This document shows positions 1 to 6,570 of a stretch of 7,707 nucleotides of DNA, in pieces. The stretch's first letter is position 1. Each line of letters opens with the position of its first letter. The position numbers and the translations under genes were made by a program. The stretch spans positions 1 through 7,707 of the forward strand of contig PMGP01000326.1 of NCBI GenBank assembly GCA_003156235.1. Reading direction: 5' to 3'. Below the pieces are notes generated by a model. The model was given only the letters and a program-made list of their open reading frames with translations, was not told where the DNA came from and did no database searches. Origin of the DNA: Acidobacteriaceae bacterium. GTDB taxonomy: Bacteria; Acidobacteriota; Terriglobia; Terriglobales; Acidobacteriaceae.

Positions 1-8
1 GATGATTT

Positions 9-111
9 GGCCCCGGAGGGGCCATCGATAATAGCCCAGGATGGACCCTGAGCGCAGCGAAGGGGGAATCCTGGGAAAGGCCGTCAGAACATACCAAAGC
101 CCCGGAGGGGC
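9..111. repeat. Composite palindromic intergenic repeat (GCCCCGGAGGGGC type)
   Basis: Two copies of the hairpin core GCCCC-GGA-GGGGC lie at 9-23 (arms extended to GGCCCC/GGGGCC) and 99-111. Between them is a larger structured element: CCCAGGAT (35-42) pairs with ATCCTGGG (68-75), a symmetric GGA/GGA internal loop follows (43-45 and 65-67), then CCCT (46-49) pairs with AGGG (61-64), leaving an 11-base loop. This is seen directly. From general knowledge, GC-rich palindromes of this kind are scattered between genes in Acidobacteriota genomes, like REP elements. I see no coding potential here. Bases 112-190 show no clear repeat and no convincing -35/-10 promoter pair. The element could influence the 5' end of the transcript entering the defence cassette or end an upstream transcript, but neither role is shown. 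Confidence 0.6.
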
Positions 112-204
112 GCCCGAATCTTTGTGCCGGTTTCTTGGTAATTTTGCAAGAGGCTCCAGGGGCACCCGGCTGATTCGGCGGTAAACTGAAAAGAGGAACA
201 GCGC

Positions 205-495
205 ATGAAGCCGTCCGAAGTATTGCCGCAGCATCGGGAGACGATCCGCCAGCTTGTACTCCAGGCGGGCATGGCGAATCCGCGCGTCTTCGGGAGCGTG
301 GTGCGGGGCGAGGATCGGGAGGATAGCGACCTGGATATTCTGGTCGATCCTGCGCCGAGGGCCAGTTTGCTTGCCATGGAAAAACTCCAAGCACAACTGG
401 AGAAGGCCACCGGCATCAAGATCGATCTCCGCACGCCAGAAGAAATTAATCTGCGTTTCCGCGGAAAGGTTCTTACCGAGGCCGCCGCGCTGTGA
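205..495 (+). CDS. Minimal nucleotidyltransferase (MntA-type antitoxin-like)
   Basis: A 96-residue stand-alone nucleotidyltransferase of the DNA polymerase beta superfamily. The active-site signature is complete: G30-S31, R34-G35, then S41-D42-L-D44 as the two metal-binding acidic residues, and a likely third carboxylate at D74 in I-K-I-D. The length is typical of MNT proteins. The start ATG is preceded by AGAGGA at 192-197 with a 7-base spacer. In well-studied MNT-HEPN pairs the MNT protein is an antitoxin that transfers AMP to the HEPN ribonuclease. Here no HEPN/DUF86 gene follows. Instead an AIPR gene begins 40 bases downstream on the same strand, so the two probably share a transcript. 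A 60-base sample (301-360) has 39 G/C, like the rest of the window and unlike the AIPR gene. The fold is secure. The target is unknown: it may be an orphan antitoxin, a regulator of the AIPR protein, or a remnant. Confidence 0.88.
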   Translation: MKPSEVLPQHRETIRQLVLQAGMANPRVFGSVVRGEDREDSDLDILVDPAPRASLLAMEKLQAQLEKATGIKIDLRTPEEINLRFRGKVLTEAAAL

Positions 496-535
496 ACAAA
501 TAGGTAACGAACAGTTCGTTGGATTGGGAGCAATT

Positions 536-2251
536 ATGGATCGCATTACGAAGTCACTTCTTGATGAATTCTGCAAACAGCACGCAATCCTGAACCTGCC
601 TGAGGATAAACAATTCGAGCATTTCGCTTCGTATCTTTCAGTTCAGCGCCTTTACGGCGAGACGTTTGACACGAATGACATAGTAATTGGCAACGGTAAC
701 GACACGGGAATTGATGCCATCGCAATCATTGTGAATGGAGTTTTAGTTACAGAATCTGACACTATTGCGGACCTAGCCGAAAGCAACGGCTATCTTGAAG
801 TGATTTTCATTTTCGTCCAGGCAGAAAGATCGGCCTCGTTTGAGACGGCCAAGATTGGCCAGTTCAGCTTTGGAGTCGCTGATTTCTTCTCTGTTACTCC
901 TTCACTGAAACGCAATCCTGATGTTGAGGAAGCGTCCGCGATCATGTCCGCAATTTTCGCTCAAGGCCCAAAGCTCAAGCGGGGAAATCCATCCTGCAAG
1001 ATGTACTATGTCACCACGGGAAAATGGCAAGGCGATATCAACCTGGAAGCCAGACGAAAAGCTGCGATCGCAGACATCGAAGGGATTGGGCTTTTTAAGG
1101 ATGTCGAGTTTATTCCCGTAGACGCAGGGCAAATCCAGCGCCTTTATAGTCAGTCGATAAACGCTCTTTCACGCGAATTCATTTTTTCTGAGCGCACCGT
1201 GATTCCAGAGATCCCAGGGGTAAAAGAAGCATACCTTGGACTCATTCCGGCACCTGTCTTTATCTCAATTCTAACGGACGAGGGAGGCCAGATTGCAAAG
1301 AGTTTGTTTTATGACAATGTTCGTGATTGGCAGGATTTCAATCCTGTGAATTCCGAAATGAGAGAAACGCTTGAGTCAGAGGTACAACGGACGCGCTTCG
1401 CTCTTATGAATAATGGGGTGACAATCATAGCAAAGACTCTTCGTGCGACGGGGAATAAGTTCTACATTGAAGACTTCCAAATTGTAAACGGCTGCCAAAC
1501 TAGCCATGTCATGTTTAGCCAGCGAGAGAAGCTCATCGACGAAAGTGTTATGGTTCCGCTCAGGCTAATTTCAACTCAAGATGAGGACATTACGGCCGCC
1601 ATTATCAAAGCTACGAACAGGCAGACGGAGGTTAAAGGCGAGCAACTACTTGCAATCTCAAACTTCCAAAAGAAAATGGAGATGTTCTTCCAGACCTTCG
1701 AAGACGACTATCGTCTGTTTTATGAAAGACGTTCTCGCCAATATAACAACATGCCCGGCATTGAAAAGACCAGGATTGTCCTTCCGTCTGGCTTGATTCG
1801 TGCGTTTTCCGCGATGTTTCTTGATCAGGCGCACAGAACAACGAGAAATTACAAGGCACTGGTGGATCAAGTGGGAACGCGGATATTCAACGAGGACCAT
1901 AAATTGGAGCCCTATTATCTCGCAGCGTTCGCATCTTATCGACTCGAGTATTTTTTCCGAAGTCAGTCAATTGATACAAAATTTAAGCGCGCTCGGCATC
2001 AGATACTGTTTGCGTCTAGGCTCCTCGCAAACATTGAAATGCCACTCCAGTTTAACTCGCGAGATATGGAACGATACGCCAAGGCACTCACCGACATTTT
2101 TTGGGATCTAGATAAGGCAGAGAAGCTGCTAAAAGAAGCGGCAGAGGTAGTTGACAGAGCAGCGTCTGGCAACTTGGACAAAGACAATGTCAGAACGCAA
2201 CCGTTTACGGAAAAAGTCAGAACTGAGTGCCTAGCCCGCTTGGGCAAATAG
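536..2251 (+). CDS. AIPR-family abortive infection phage resistance protein
   Basis: A 571-residue protein recognised as AIPR family (Pfam AIPR; the family includes lactococcal AbiR). An N-terminal restriction-nuclease-like region has N-D-T-G-I-D (D60) near residues 55-60, a beta strand ending V-Q-A-E-R-S (94-99), then S-F-E-T and a G-V-A-D-F-F stretch (113-118), and Y-Y-V-T-T-G-K-W at 157-164. The AIPR core carries M-N-N-G-V-T-I-I (291-298), Q-I-V-N-G-C-Q-T (315-322), A-T-N-R-Q (359-363) and F-Y-E-R-R-S-R-Q-Y (395-403). The chosen ATG has GGGAG at 526-530, five bases upstream. The reading frame stays open upstream to 254, but that part only overlaps the nucleotidyltransferase gene out of frame. 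Family members are implicated in phage defence, probably as nucleic-acid-cleaving effectors. That activity is not proven here, and the usual Q-x-K lysine is Glu (E97). A 60-base sample (1261-1320) has only 24 G/C, suggesting acquisition by transfer. No membrane segment is seen, so it is probably cytosolic. Confidence 0.9.
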   Translation: MDRITKSLLDEFCKQHAILNLPEDKQFEHFASYLSVQRLYGETFDTNDIVIGNGNDTGIDAIAIIVNGVLVTESDTIADLAESNGYLEVIFIFVQAERSASFETAKIGQFSFGVADFFSVTPSLKRNPDVEEASAIMSAIFAQGPKLKRGNPSCKMYYVTTGKWQGDINLEARRKAAIADIEGIGLFKDVEFIPVDAGQIQRLYSQSINALSREFIFSERTVIPEIPGVKEAYLGLIPAPVFISILTDEGGQIAKSLFYDNVRDWQDFNPVNSEMRETLESEVQRTRFALMNNGVTIIAKTLRATGNKFYIEDFQIVNGCQTSHVMFSQREKLIDESVMVPLRLISTQDEDITAAIIKATNRQTEVKGEQLLAISNFQKKMEMFFQTFEDDYRLFYERRSRQYNNMPGIEKTRIVLPSGLIRAFSAMFLDQAHRTTRNYKALVDQVGTRIFNEDHKLEPYYLAAFASYRLEYFFRSQSIDTKFKRARHQILFASRLLANIEMPLQFNSRDMERYAKALTDIFWDLDKAEKLLKEAAEVVDRAASGNLDKDNVRTQPFTEKVRTECLARLGK

Positions 2252-2293
2252 ATTAGCTGAGTCACATGCGGACAGCGACGAGTATCCAATGCA

Positions 2294-2317
2294 TAAGGCC
2301 TGGAATTTCAGACCTTA
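2294..2317. terminator. Weak hairpin between convergent genes, possible bidirectional terminator
   Basis: TAAGGCCTG (2294-2302) can pair with CAGACCTTA (2309-2317) across a 6-base loop, with one C/A mismatch (2299/2312). It sits in the 70-base gap between the stop of the AIPR gene (2251) and the stop of the convergent hicB-like gene (2322), where a shared terminator would be expected. There is no T-run on either side, so intrinsic termination is doubtful. Confidence 0.3.
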
Positions 2318-2321
2318 CAGC

Positions 2322-2645
2322 TCACCGCGCGCTTTCAATCTGCCGGGAAATCCAACGGCTCAAACTGACGCCCTCGATAGCCGCGTGCAGCGCCGCCTTG
2401 CGATGCAGCTCCGGCTCGGTGCGCACCAGAATCTTTCCATTGAAGGGGCGGTCGGGCTGTTGGCCTCGCTCGGCGCAAAGCTCCAGATAGCTGTCAATGT
2501 TCTCGCGGAAGGCGCGCTCCAACTCCGTCGCCGTTCTTCCCTCAAAATGAAAGCCATCCCGAAGCCCGGCGATCGTGCCGGAAAACGTTTTTTCCTCTGC
2601 ATCAAAATCGATAGGTCCAGCGGCATAACCCTTGTATTCCATCAT
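2322..2645 (-). CDS. hicB: Solitary HicB-family antitoxin / ribbon-helix-helix protein
   Basis: A 107-residue protein with the two-part HicB layout. Residues 1-58 form the HicB-like N-terminal fold, with Y-K-G-Y near the start, a G-T-I-A-G-L-R-D-G strand region and F-E-G-R-T leading into the helix E-L-E-R-A-F. Residues 70-104 form an Arc/HicB-type ribbon-helix-helix DNA-binding segment (G-K-I-L-V-R then helix and S-L-S-R-W-I). Two ATG codons lie in tandem; the first, at 2645, has GGGGGTG (2657-2651 on the minus strand) five bases upstream. HicB normally neutralises the small HicA mRNA interferase and represses the hicAB operon. No HicA-like ORF lies on either side: the upstream neighbour, 19 bases away, is an SH3 lipoprotein, and the downstream side is the end of the AIPR gene. 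It may therefore be an orphan antitoxin or a stand-alone regulator. Cytosolic, DNA-binding by inference. Confidence 0.78.
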   Translation of the reverse strand: MMEYKGYAAGPIDFDAEEKTFSGTIAGLRDGFHFEGRTATELERAFRENIDSYLELCAERGQQPDRPFNGKILVRTEPELHRKAALHAAIEGVSLSRWISRQIESAR

Positions 2646-2664
2646 GGCTTCACCCCCGCCATCG

Positions 2665-3942
2665 TCATCTTGCTGTTGCCTCTGCCAACCGCCGATTCTT
2701 CTTCCCCGTCTTGGCAGACTTGGATTTGGGTTGGGATTCGAGCAGGTGGCTGAAGGGGATTGGCCCCAGGTCGGAGCCGATGCGCACCGCGCGCGTGTCG
2801 TCCATCTTGTATGTAATCGTCCGCGGCGAAACCGGGCGTGTGATGCCGGTGGCCGGATCCGTGGTCACATCGGGGCCGCTGGCGATCAAAAAACTAAATG
2901 TAGGCGCGCCGCCGGCCGAGCCTGTCGTGACCCGCACCGGCAGATAGCCCTGAATGGGATGCAGCCGGAAGGCTGTCTCATAGCGGTGGTGCCGGAGGCT
3001 CCAGGTAAAGACGCGCACCTGGTCGAAGTCAAAGGGCAACCCGGCCTTGGGTGGCGAGAGCACAGTCACGTACTGCGGAACCTCGTTGTTGGGCGTCGCG
3101 GCCTCGGAATCATGAACCTTGTTGAACACGTAGGCGCCCACGTAGCGCTGTCCCTCGGCATAGGTGCCAATCTCGTCAGGCACTTCCACATCGATGCGGC
3201 TGGACAGCAACCACCCGGCGCGGCCCTGATCGTCGCGCACCAGCCACCAGTCCTCCAGGATCCGTCCGGCATCCGGCTGGCCGGGAATGTGTGCCGCGCT
3301 CTCTGGTACAGCCGATTTTGCAGCCGATTTGGACTGCGGCGGGGGAGTTTTTACCGGCGCAACTGGCTTCGGCGCAATCGGACTGGGAGCCTGCCCTGAG
3401 CCGGGCACAACCTTGGGAACCGAGGCGCGCGCCAGGAGTTGAACCTTGGAGTTCGCGCCCAACAGATAAAACCGCTCCGTATCCCGGCCGGGCGTCAGAT
3501 GCAGGTAGATGTCGTCGCGCAGAACACCGCTGGCCACCACCGGGTCCTGCTTGTGTTGAACCCCTAGCTGGTCAAAGGCCTGAAAGGTCTTGGCGTCGAT
3601 CACCGCCCGCTCTTCAATCCAGCCGATTTCGTTCTTTTCAGTCCTCACCTTGATAAAGCGGCGGTTCCGTTCCAGCACTTCCAATCGCTGGCCGTTGGTC
3701 ACCTCGGCCACGCGGTTGGAGACAGCGGCCACGCGGTCATGCAGATACATCTGCCGCGCGGAGACGTAAACCCTATCGTGCCGTTCGATGCGGAAGCGGG
3801 CGCACCCCGATGAAAACACCAAAAATAAAGCGAGAAACAGCCAAGCAGCGGGAACCTGCAAGCGCCGCGCGCGTGAGAAGAATGGGATGGAGGGTTGCGT
3901 GAGCACAGCCTGTGGCGATCCTCTTGAGGATAGCACTTTCAC
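2665..3942 (-). CDS. SH3-domain lipoprotein, function unknown
   Basis: 425 residues. A positively charged N-terminus is followed by a hydrophobic segment (about 31-43) and a possible lipobox F-S-S-G-C with Cys47. The -3 residue is Ser rather than the usual Leu, so lipidation is likely but not certain. Two bacterial SH3-like segments are visible: about 55-115 (R-V-Y-V-S-A-R ... I-K-V-R ... E-I-G-W-I-E-E) and about 228-250 (D-W-W-L-V-R-D-D-Q-G-R-A-G-W-L). A Pro/Lys/Ser-rich linker lies at about 175-217. The C-terminal half (255-400) is unrecognised and the last 20 or so residues are basic. The proposed start is GTG directly after the araB stop codon (TGA then GTG). GTG codons at residues 3 and 13 are alternatives that still keep the signal segment. 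It probably sits in the envelope and binds a peptidoglycan or protein partner through SH3, by family analogy. It lies in line with araB and hicB but has no obvious link to arabinose use. Confidence 0.75.
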   Translation of the reverse strand: MKVLSSRGSPQAVLTQPSIPFFSRARRLQVPAAWLFLALFLVFSSGCARFRIERHDRVYVSARQMYLHDRVAAVSNRVAEVTNGQRLEVLERNRRFIKVRTEKNEIGWIEERAVIDAKTFQAFDQLGVQHKQDPVVASGVLRDDIYLHLTPGRDTERFYLLGANSKVQLLARASVPKVVPGSGQAPSPIAPKPVAPVKTPPPQSKSAAKSAVPESAAHIPGQPDAGRILEDWWLVRDDQGRAGWLLSSRIDVEVPDEIGTYAEGQRYVGAYVFNKVHDSEAATPNNEVPQYVTVLSPPKAGLPFDFDQVRVFTWSLRHHRYETAFRLHPIQGYLPVRVTTGSAGGAPTFSFLIASGPDVTTDPATGITRPVSPRTITYKMDDTRAVRIGSDLGPIPFSHLLESQPKSKSAKTGKKNRRLAEATAR

Positions 3943-5523
3943 TCAGGCCCCGGGCCGGAGCGCAGCCCGCGCCGTCTGCATCAACGCCGGAAGCACCGCG
4001 CCAAACTCGCCTTTTCCCGGCTCGCCGAAAGCAAAATAAATCTGGCGATAATACTTGTACAAGCTCTCATACACTTTCTGCGCCGATTTCTCCGGTTCGT
4101 AGACCTTGTGCGGCGGGCAGATTTTGTCCTGCGCCTCGCCGATGGTCTTGAACGCTCCTGCGGCCATGAATGCAAAAATCGCCGAGCCGACTCCCGTCAC
4201 CTTGCTCGACGGCACCAGCACCGGCCGTCCCAGAACATTCGCGTAAACCTGATTGAGCACCGGATTGTTCTGCGGAATCCCACCGCCGTTGATCACCCGC
4301 AGCGTGGGCGCGCCGTACTCGCTCATCCGGTCGAGAATCACGCGGGTATGAAACGCGGTTCCCTCGATGGCCGCGAAGAGCTCGTCCTGTGCCGTGTGCT
4401 GCAGGTTCCATCCCAGCGTGATTCCGCCCAGATTCGGATTCACCAGCACGGTGCGGTCGCCGTTGTCCCAGGTCATGCGCAGCAGCCCGGTTTGTCCGGC
4501 GCTGTAAGCCTCCAGGCCTTTGCTCAGCTCGGCGACGGTGGTATTGGCCCGGCCCGCGATGGCGCTGAAGATGTCTCCCGTGGCCGAAAGTCCCGCCTCG
4601 ACGCCCGTGTACTCCGGATGCACGCTGCCCTGGACCACGCCGCAAACTCCGGGAATCAACTGCGCCGCTTTCACGTATGCAATGATGCACGTGGAGGTGC
4701 CCACCACGTTCACTACGTCGCCCTCGCGCGCGCCCGCCCCGATGGCGTCCCAGTGCGCGTCGAAGGCTCCCACGGGAATGGGAATGCCCGCGCGAAGCCC
4801 AAGTTTTTCCGCCCACTGCGGAGCCAGCCTTCCGGCAATCTTCTCCGATGTAGCGTACTCTCCGTCCAGCTTCGCTCTGACACCGGCCAGCAACGGGTCA
4901 AGACTGGCCAGAAATTTCTCCGGAGGCAATCCGCCCAGAGCGGCATTCCACATCCACTTGTGGCCCATCGCGCAAATGCTGCGCTTCACCTGCGCCGGGT
5001 TGGTAATCCCGCACAGCGTGGCGGCAACCATGTCGCAATTTTCGAATGCGCTCGCGAAATTCTTGCGCTTTTCCGGATTGTGGCGCAGCCAATGCAACAG
5101 CTTCGCCCATCCCCACTCCGACGAGTAAACGCCCCCGCACCACTGAATCGCTTCCAGCTTCTCGCGGTGCGCCGCCTCCGTAATTTCAGCGGCCTCCTGT
5201 TTTGCGCGATGATCGCACCACAGGTAGTAGTCGTCCAGCGGGGTCATATCGGCGGCCACGGGAATCACGCTCGATCCCGTCGTGTCCAGCGCAATTGCCT
5301 CCACCTTATCGCCGCTGATCCCGGCTTCCTTCAGCGCCTGCCGGGTAGCGGCGGCCAGCGCCAGCATTTGATCGCCATGCGATTGCGTCGCATACTCCGG
5401 GTCTTCGCGCTTGCGGTGCAGAGGATACTCGGCTGTTGCCGAACCAATCAATCCGCGCTCGCTATCGACCAGCGAAACGCGCACGCTCAACGTGCCAAAA
5501 TCAACTCCCGCGACAATGCTCAT
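3943..5523 (-). CDS. araB: L-ribulokinase
   Basis: A 526-residue FGGY-family carbohydrate kinase that phosphorylates L-ribulose to L-ribulose 5-phosphate with ATP in the cytosol, the second step of bacterial L-arabinose catabolism. N-terminal ATPase signature G-V-D-F-G-T (6-11), D-T-T-G-S-S at 80-85, W-C-D-H-R-A at 102-107, the ribulokinase motif G-A-F-D-A-H with catalytic base D255, the phosphate-binding G-T-S-T at 275-278, the sugar-kinase signature R-V-I-N-G-G-G at 409-415, and G-V-G-S-A at 444-448. All key residues appear intact. The protein is somewhat shorter than E. coli AraB (566). The frame is open for 15 more codons upstream, but the ATG at 5523 is preferred: it directly starts the conserved S-I-V-A-G-V-D-F-G and has GGAAGAG (5534-5528 on the minus strand) four bases upstream. 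The araD gene lies upstream in the same direction. A candidate operator lies 85-111 bases before the start. Confidence 0.93.
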   Translation of the reverse strand: MSIVAGVDFGTLSVRVSLVDSERGLIGSATAEYPLHRKREDPEYATQSHGDQMLALAAATRQALKEAGISGDKVEAIALDTTGSSVIPVAADMTPLDDYYLWCDHRAKQEAAEITEAAHREKLEAIQWCGGVYSSEWGWAKLLHWLRHNPEKRKNFASAFENCDMVAATLCGITNPAQVKRSICAMGHKWMWNAALGGLPPEKFLASLDPLLAGVRAKLDGEYATSEKIAGRLAPQWAEKLGLRAGIPIPVGAFDAHWDAIGAGAREGDVVNVVGTSTCIIAYVKAAQLIPGVCGVVQGSVHPEYTGVEAGLSATGDIFSAIAGRANTTVAELSKGLEAYSAGQTGLLRMTWDNGDRTVLVNPNLGGITLGWNLQHTAQDELFAAIEGTAFHTRVILDRMSEYGAPTLRVINGGGIPQNNPVLNQVYANVLGRPVLVPSSKVTGVGSAIFAFMAAGAFKTIGEAQDKICPPHKVYEPEKSAQKVYESLYKYYRQIYFAFGEPGKGEFGAVLPALMQTARAALRPGA

Positions 5524-5607
5524 CGTTCTCTTCCGTTTCCGCCGCGGCACACGGCCGTCAGCTTTCATTCAAAATTCATCTGCCCGACTCCGCGGCAAAT
5601 CTAAATC

Positions 5608-5634
5608 TATTCACATTCAATCCGACCGTGAATA
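5608..5634. promoter_or_regulatory. Operator-like inverted repeat upstream of araB
   Basis: TATTCAC (5608-5614) and GTGAATA (5628-5634) are perfect 7-base inverted arms separated by 13 bases. Arm centres are 20 bases apart, about two helical turns, as expected for a dimeric regulator. The site is 85-111 bases upstream of the araB start, a plausible place for transcriptional control. No regulator gene is in the window, and I could not identify a convincing -35/-10 pair next to the site. The regulatory role is an inference. Confidence 0.4.
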
Positions 5635-5715
5635 CTATGATCTCCGTGCTACCTTCTTGCTGTCATCCTGAGCAGCCAGACTCGCCGCATCGAGCTACAC
5701 ATGGAATGAACTGCC

Positions 5716-5763
5716 GCTAACTTGCTAACTCGCTCGTCACCGCAAAGCGGTGGCTAACTTGCT
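5716..5763. repeat. Hairpin flanked by direct repeats in the araD-araB spacer
   Basis: GCTAACTTGCT occurs twice as a direct repeat (5716-5726 and 5753-5763). Between the copies, immediately before the second, is the perfect hairpin CACCGC-AAA-GCGGTG (5738-5752). The remaining 290-base spacer between araD and araB holds the operator-like site at 5608-5634 and a fragment GTCATCCTGAGC (near 5660-5671) that resembles another dispersed intergenic repeat. No gene is seen in the spacer. The hairpin is not followed by a T-run on either strand, so it is not a standard terminator. It could be a processing site or a dispersed repeat. Confidence 0.5.
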
Positions 5764-5813
5764 GATTTTGTTTACAAACCGCCTCATCCAACCATTTTGT
5801 TCATTAGGAGGGA

Positions 5814-6515
5814 TCATCCCGCCTTCGCCTGCCCGTAAGTAGCATGGCTGCCGTGCTTGCGCAGAAAATGCCTGTCGAGCAACGCCTGCTGCAGCGGGCC
5901 GGATTCGCCATTGACACTCATCGTGTGGCTAGCCATGCGCGCCACATATTCCAATAGCGCCGCGTTATGCGCAGCCTCGCCCGCGCTCGCTCCCCAGCTG
6001 AATGGACCGTGCCCGGCCACCAGCACCGCCGGAATCGAATCGGGATCAAGCTCCGCAAACCGCCGCCAGATTGCCACCCCAGTCTCCCGCTCGTATTCGC
6101 CCGTAATCGCCGCAGCGCTCAGCCGACTGGTGACCGGAACTGGCCCATAAAAATAATCCGCATGAGTAGTCCCCAGGCAGGGAATCTCCCGCTCCGCCTG
6201 CGCCCACGCCGTGGCGTACTCCGAGTGCGTATGCGCCACGCCGCCGATATTTGCGAAGTGTTTGTACAACTCCAGATGCGTGTCCAAATCCGAAGAGGGG
6301 CGCAGCGCCCCGTCCACTATCTTGCCGGTGAGATCGGTGACCACCATCTTCTCCGCCGTCAGCTCTTCGTAGGCCACGCCGCTGGGCTTGATGGCCACCA
6401 GCCCCCGGTCGCGGTCGATCCCGCTCACATTGCCAAATGTGTACAGCACCAAGCCGCGGCGAACCAGCTCCAGGTTCGCCTCCAGCACTTCTTCTCGCAA
6501 CGTTTGCAGCAGCAT
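5814..6515 (-). CDS. araD: L-ribulose-5-phosphate 4-epimerase
   Basis: A 233-residue class II aldolase/epimerase family protein. It converts L-ribulose 5-phosphate to D-xylulose 5-phosphate by a retro-aldol reaction at a divalent metal site, feeding arabinose carbon into the pentose phosphate pathway. Seen residues: G-N-V-S-G near 28-32, K43-P-S-G, S74-S-D76 before T-H, the metal ligands H95 and H97 in A-H-T-H, D120 in T-H-A-D, the third metal ligand H169 in A-G-H-G, and the C-terminal H216 and Y227 in the L-L-D-R-H-F-L-R-K-H-G and T-Y-G-Q stretches. These match the E. coli AraD residues D76, H95, H97, D120, H171, H218 and Y229. The length is normal and the protein intact. The start ATG has GGAGGG ten bases upstream, slightly far but acceptable. 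The C-terminal YGQ segment distinguishes it from L-fuculose-phosphate aldolase. It lies upstream of araB, same strand, 290 bases apart, so it may have its own transcript. Confidence 0.94.
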   Translation of the reverse strand: MLLQTLREEVLEANLELVRRGLVLYTFGNVSGIDRDRGLVAIKPSGVAYEELTAEKMVVTDLTGKIVDGALRPSSDLDTHLELYKHFANIGGVAHTHSEYATAWAQAEREIPCLGTTHADYFYGPVPVTSRLSAAAITGEYERETGVAIWRRFAELDPDSIPAVLVAGHGPFSWGASAGEAAHNAALLEYVARMASHTMSVNGESGPLQQALLDRHFLRKHGSHATYGQAKAG

Positions 6516-6570
6516 ATTCGCGTCGCCCTCCGATCAGATGAAGTGTTCCTATACTTGAATACCACATCTG

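Noticed and set aside
84..533. 149-codon minus-strand open frame opposite the nucleotidyltransferase
   Set aside because: It runs through palindromic repeats and the antisense of a gene with clear catalytic motifs; its Ser/Arg-rich translation resembles no family I know.
254..535. Upstream extension of the AIPR reading frame by 94 codons
   Set aside because: It overlaps the nucleotidyltransferase gene in another frame, is unlike AIPR N-termini, and the ATG at 536 has a proper ribosome binding site.
2632..3399. 255-codon plus-strand open frame opposite the SH3 lipoprotein
   Set aside because: Antisense shadow with low-complexity composition and no recognisable motif.
4108..5604. 498-codon plus-strand open frame opposite araB
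   Set aside because: Antisense shadow of a GC-rich gene; the translation is Arg/His/Pro-rich without domain features, while the minus strand encodes an intact ribulokinase.
5738..5752. Rho-independent terminator between araD and araB
   Set aside because: The stem is good but short, and neither strand has a T-run after it.
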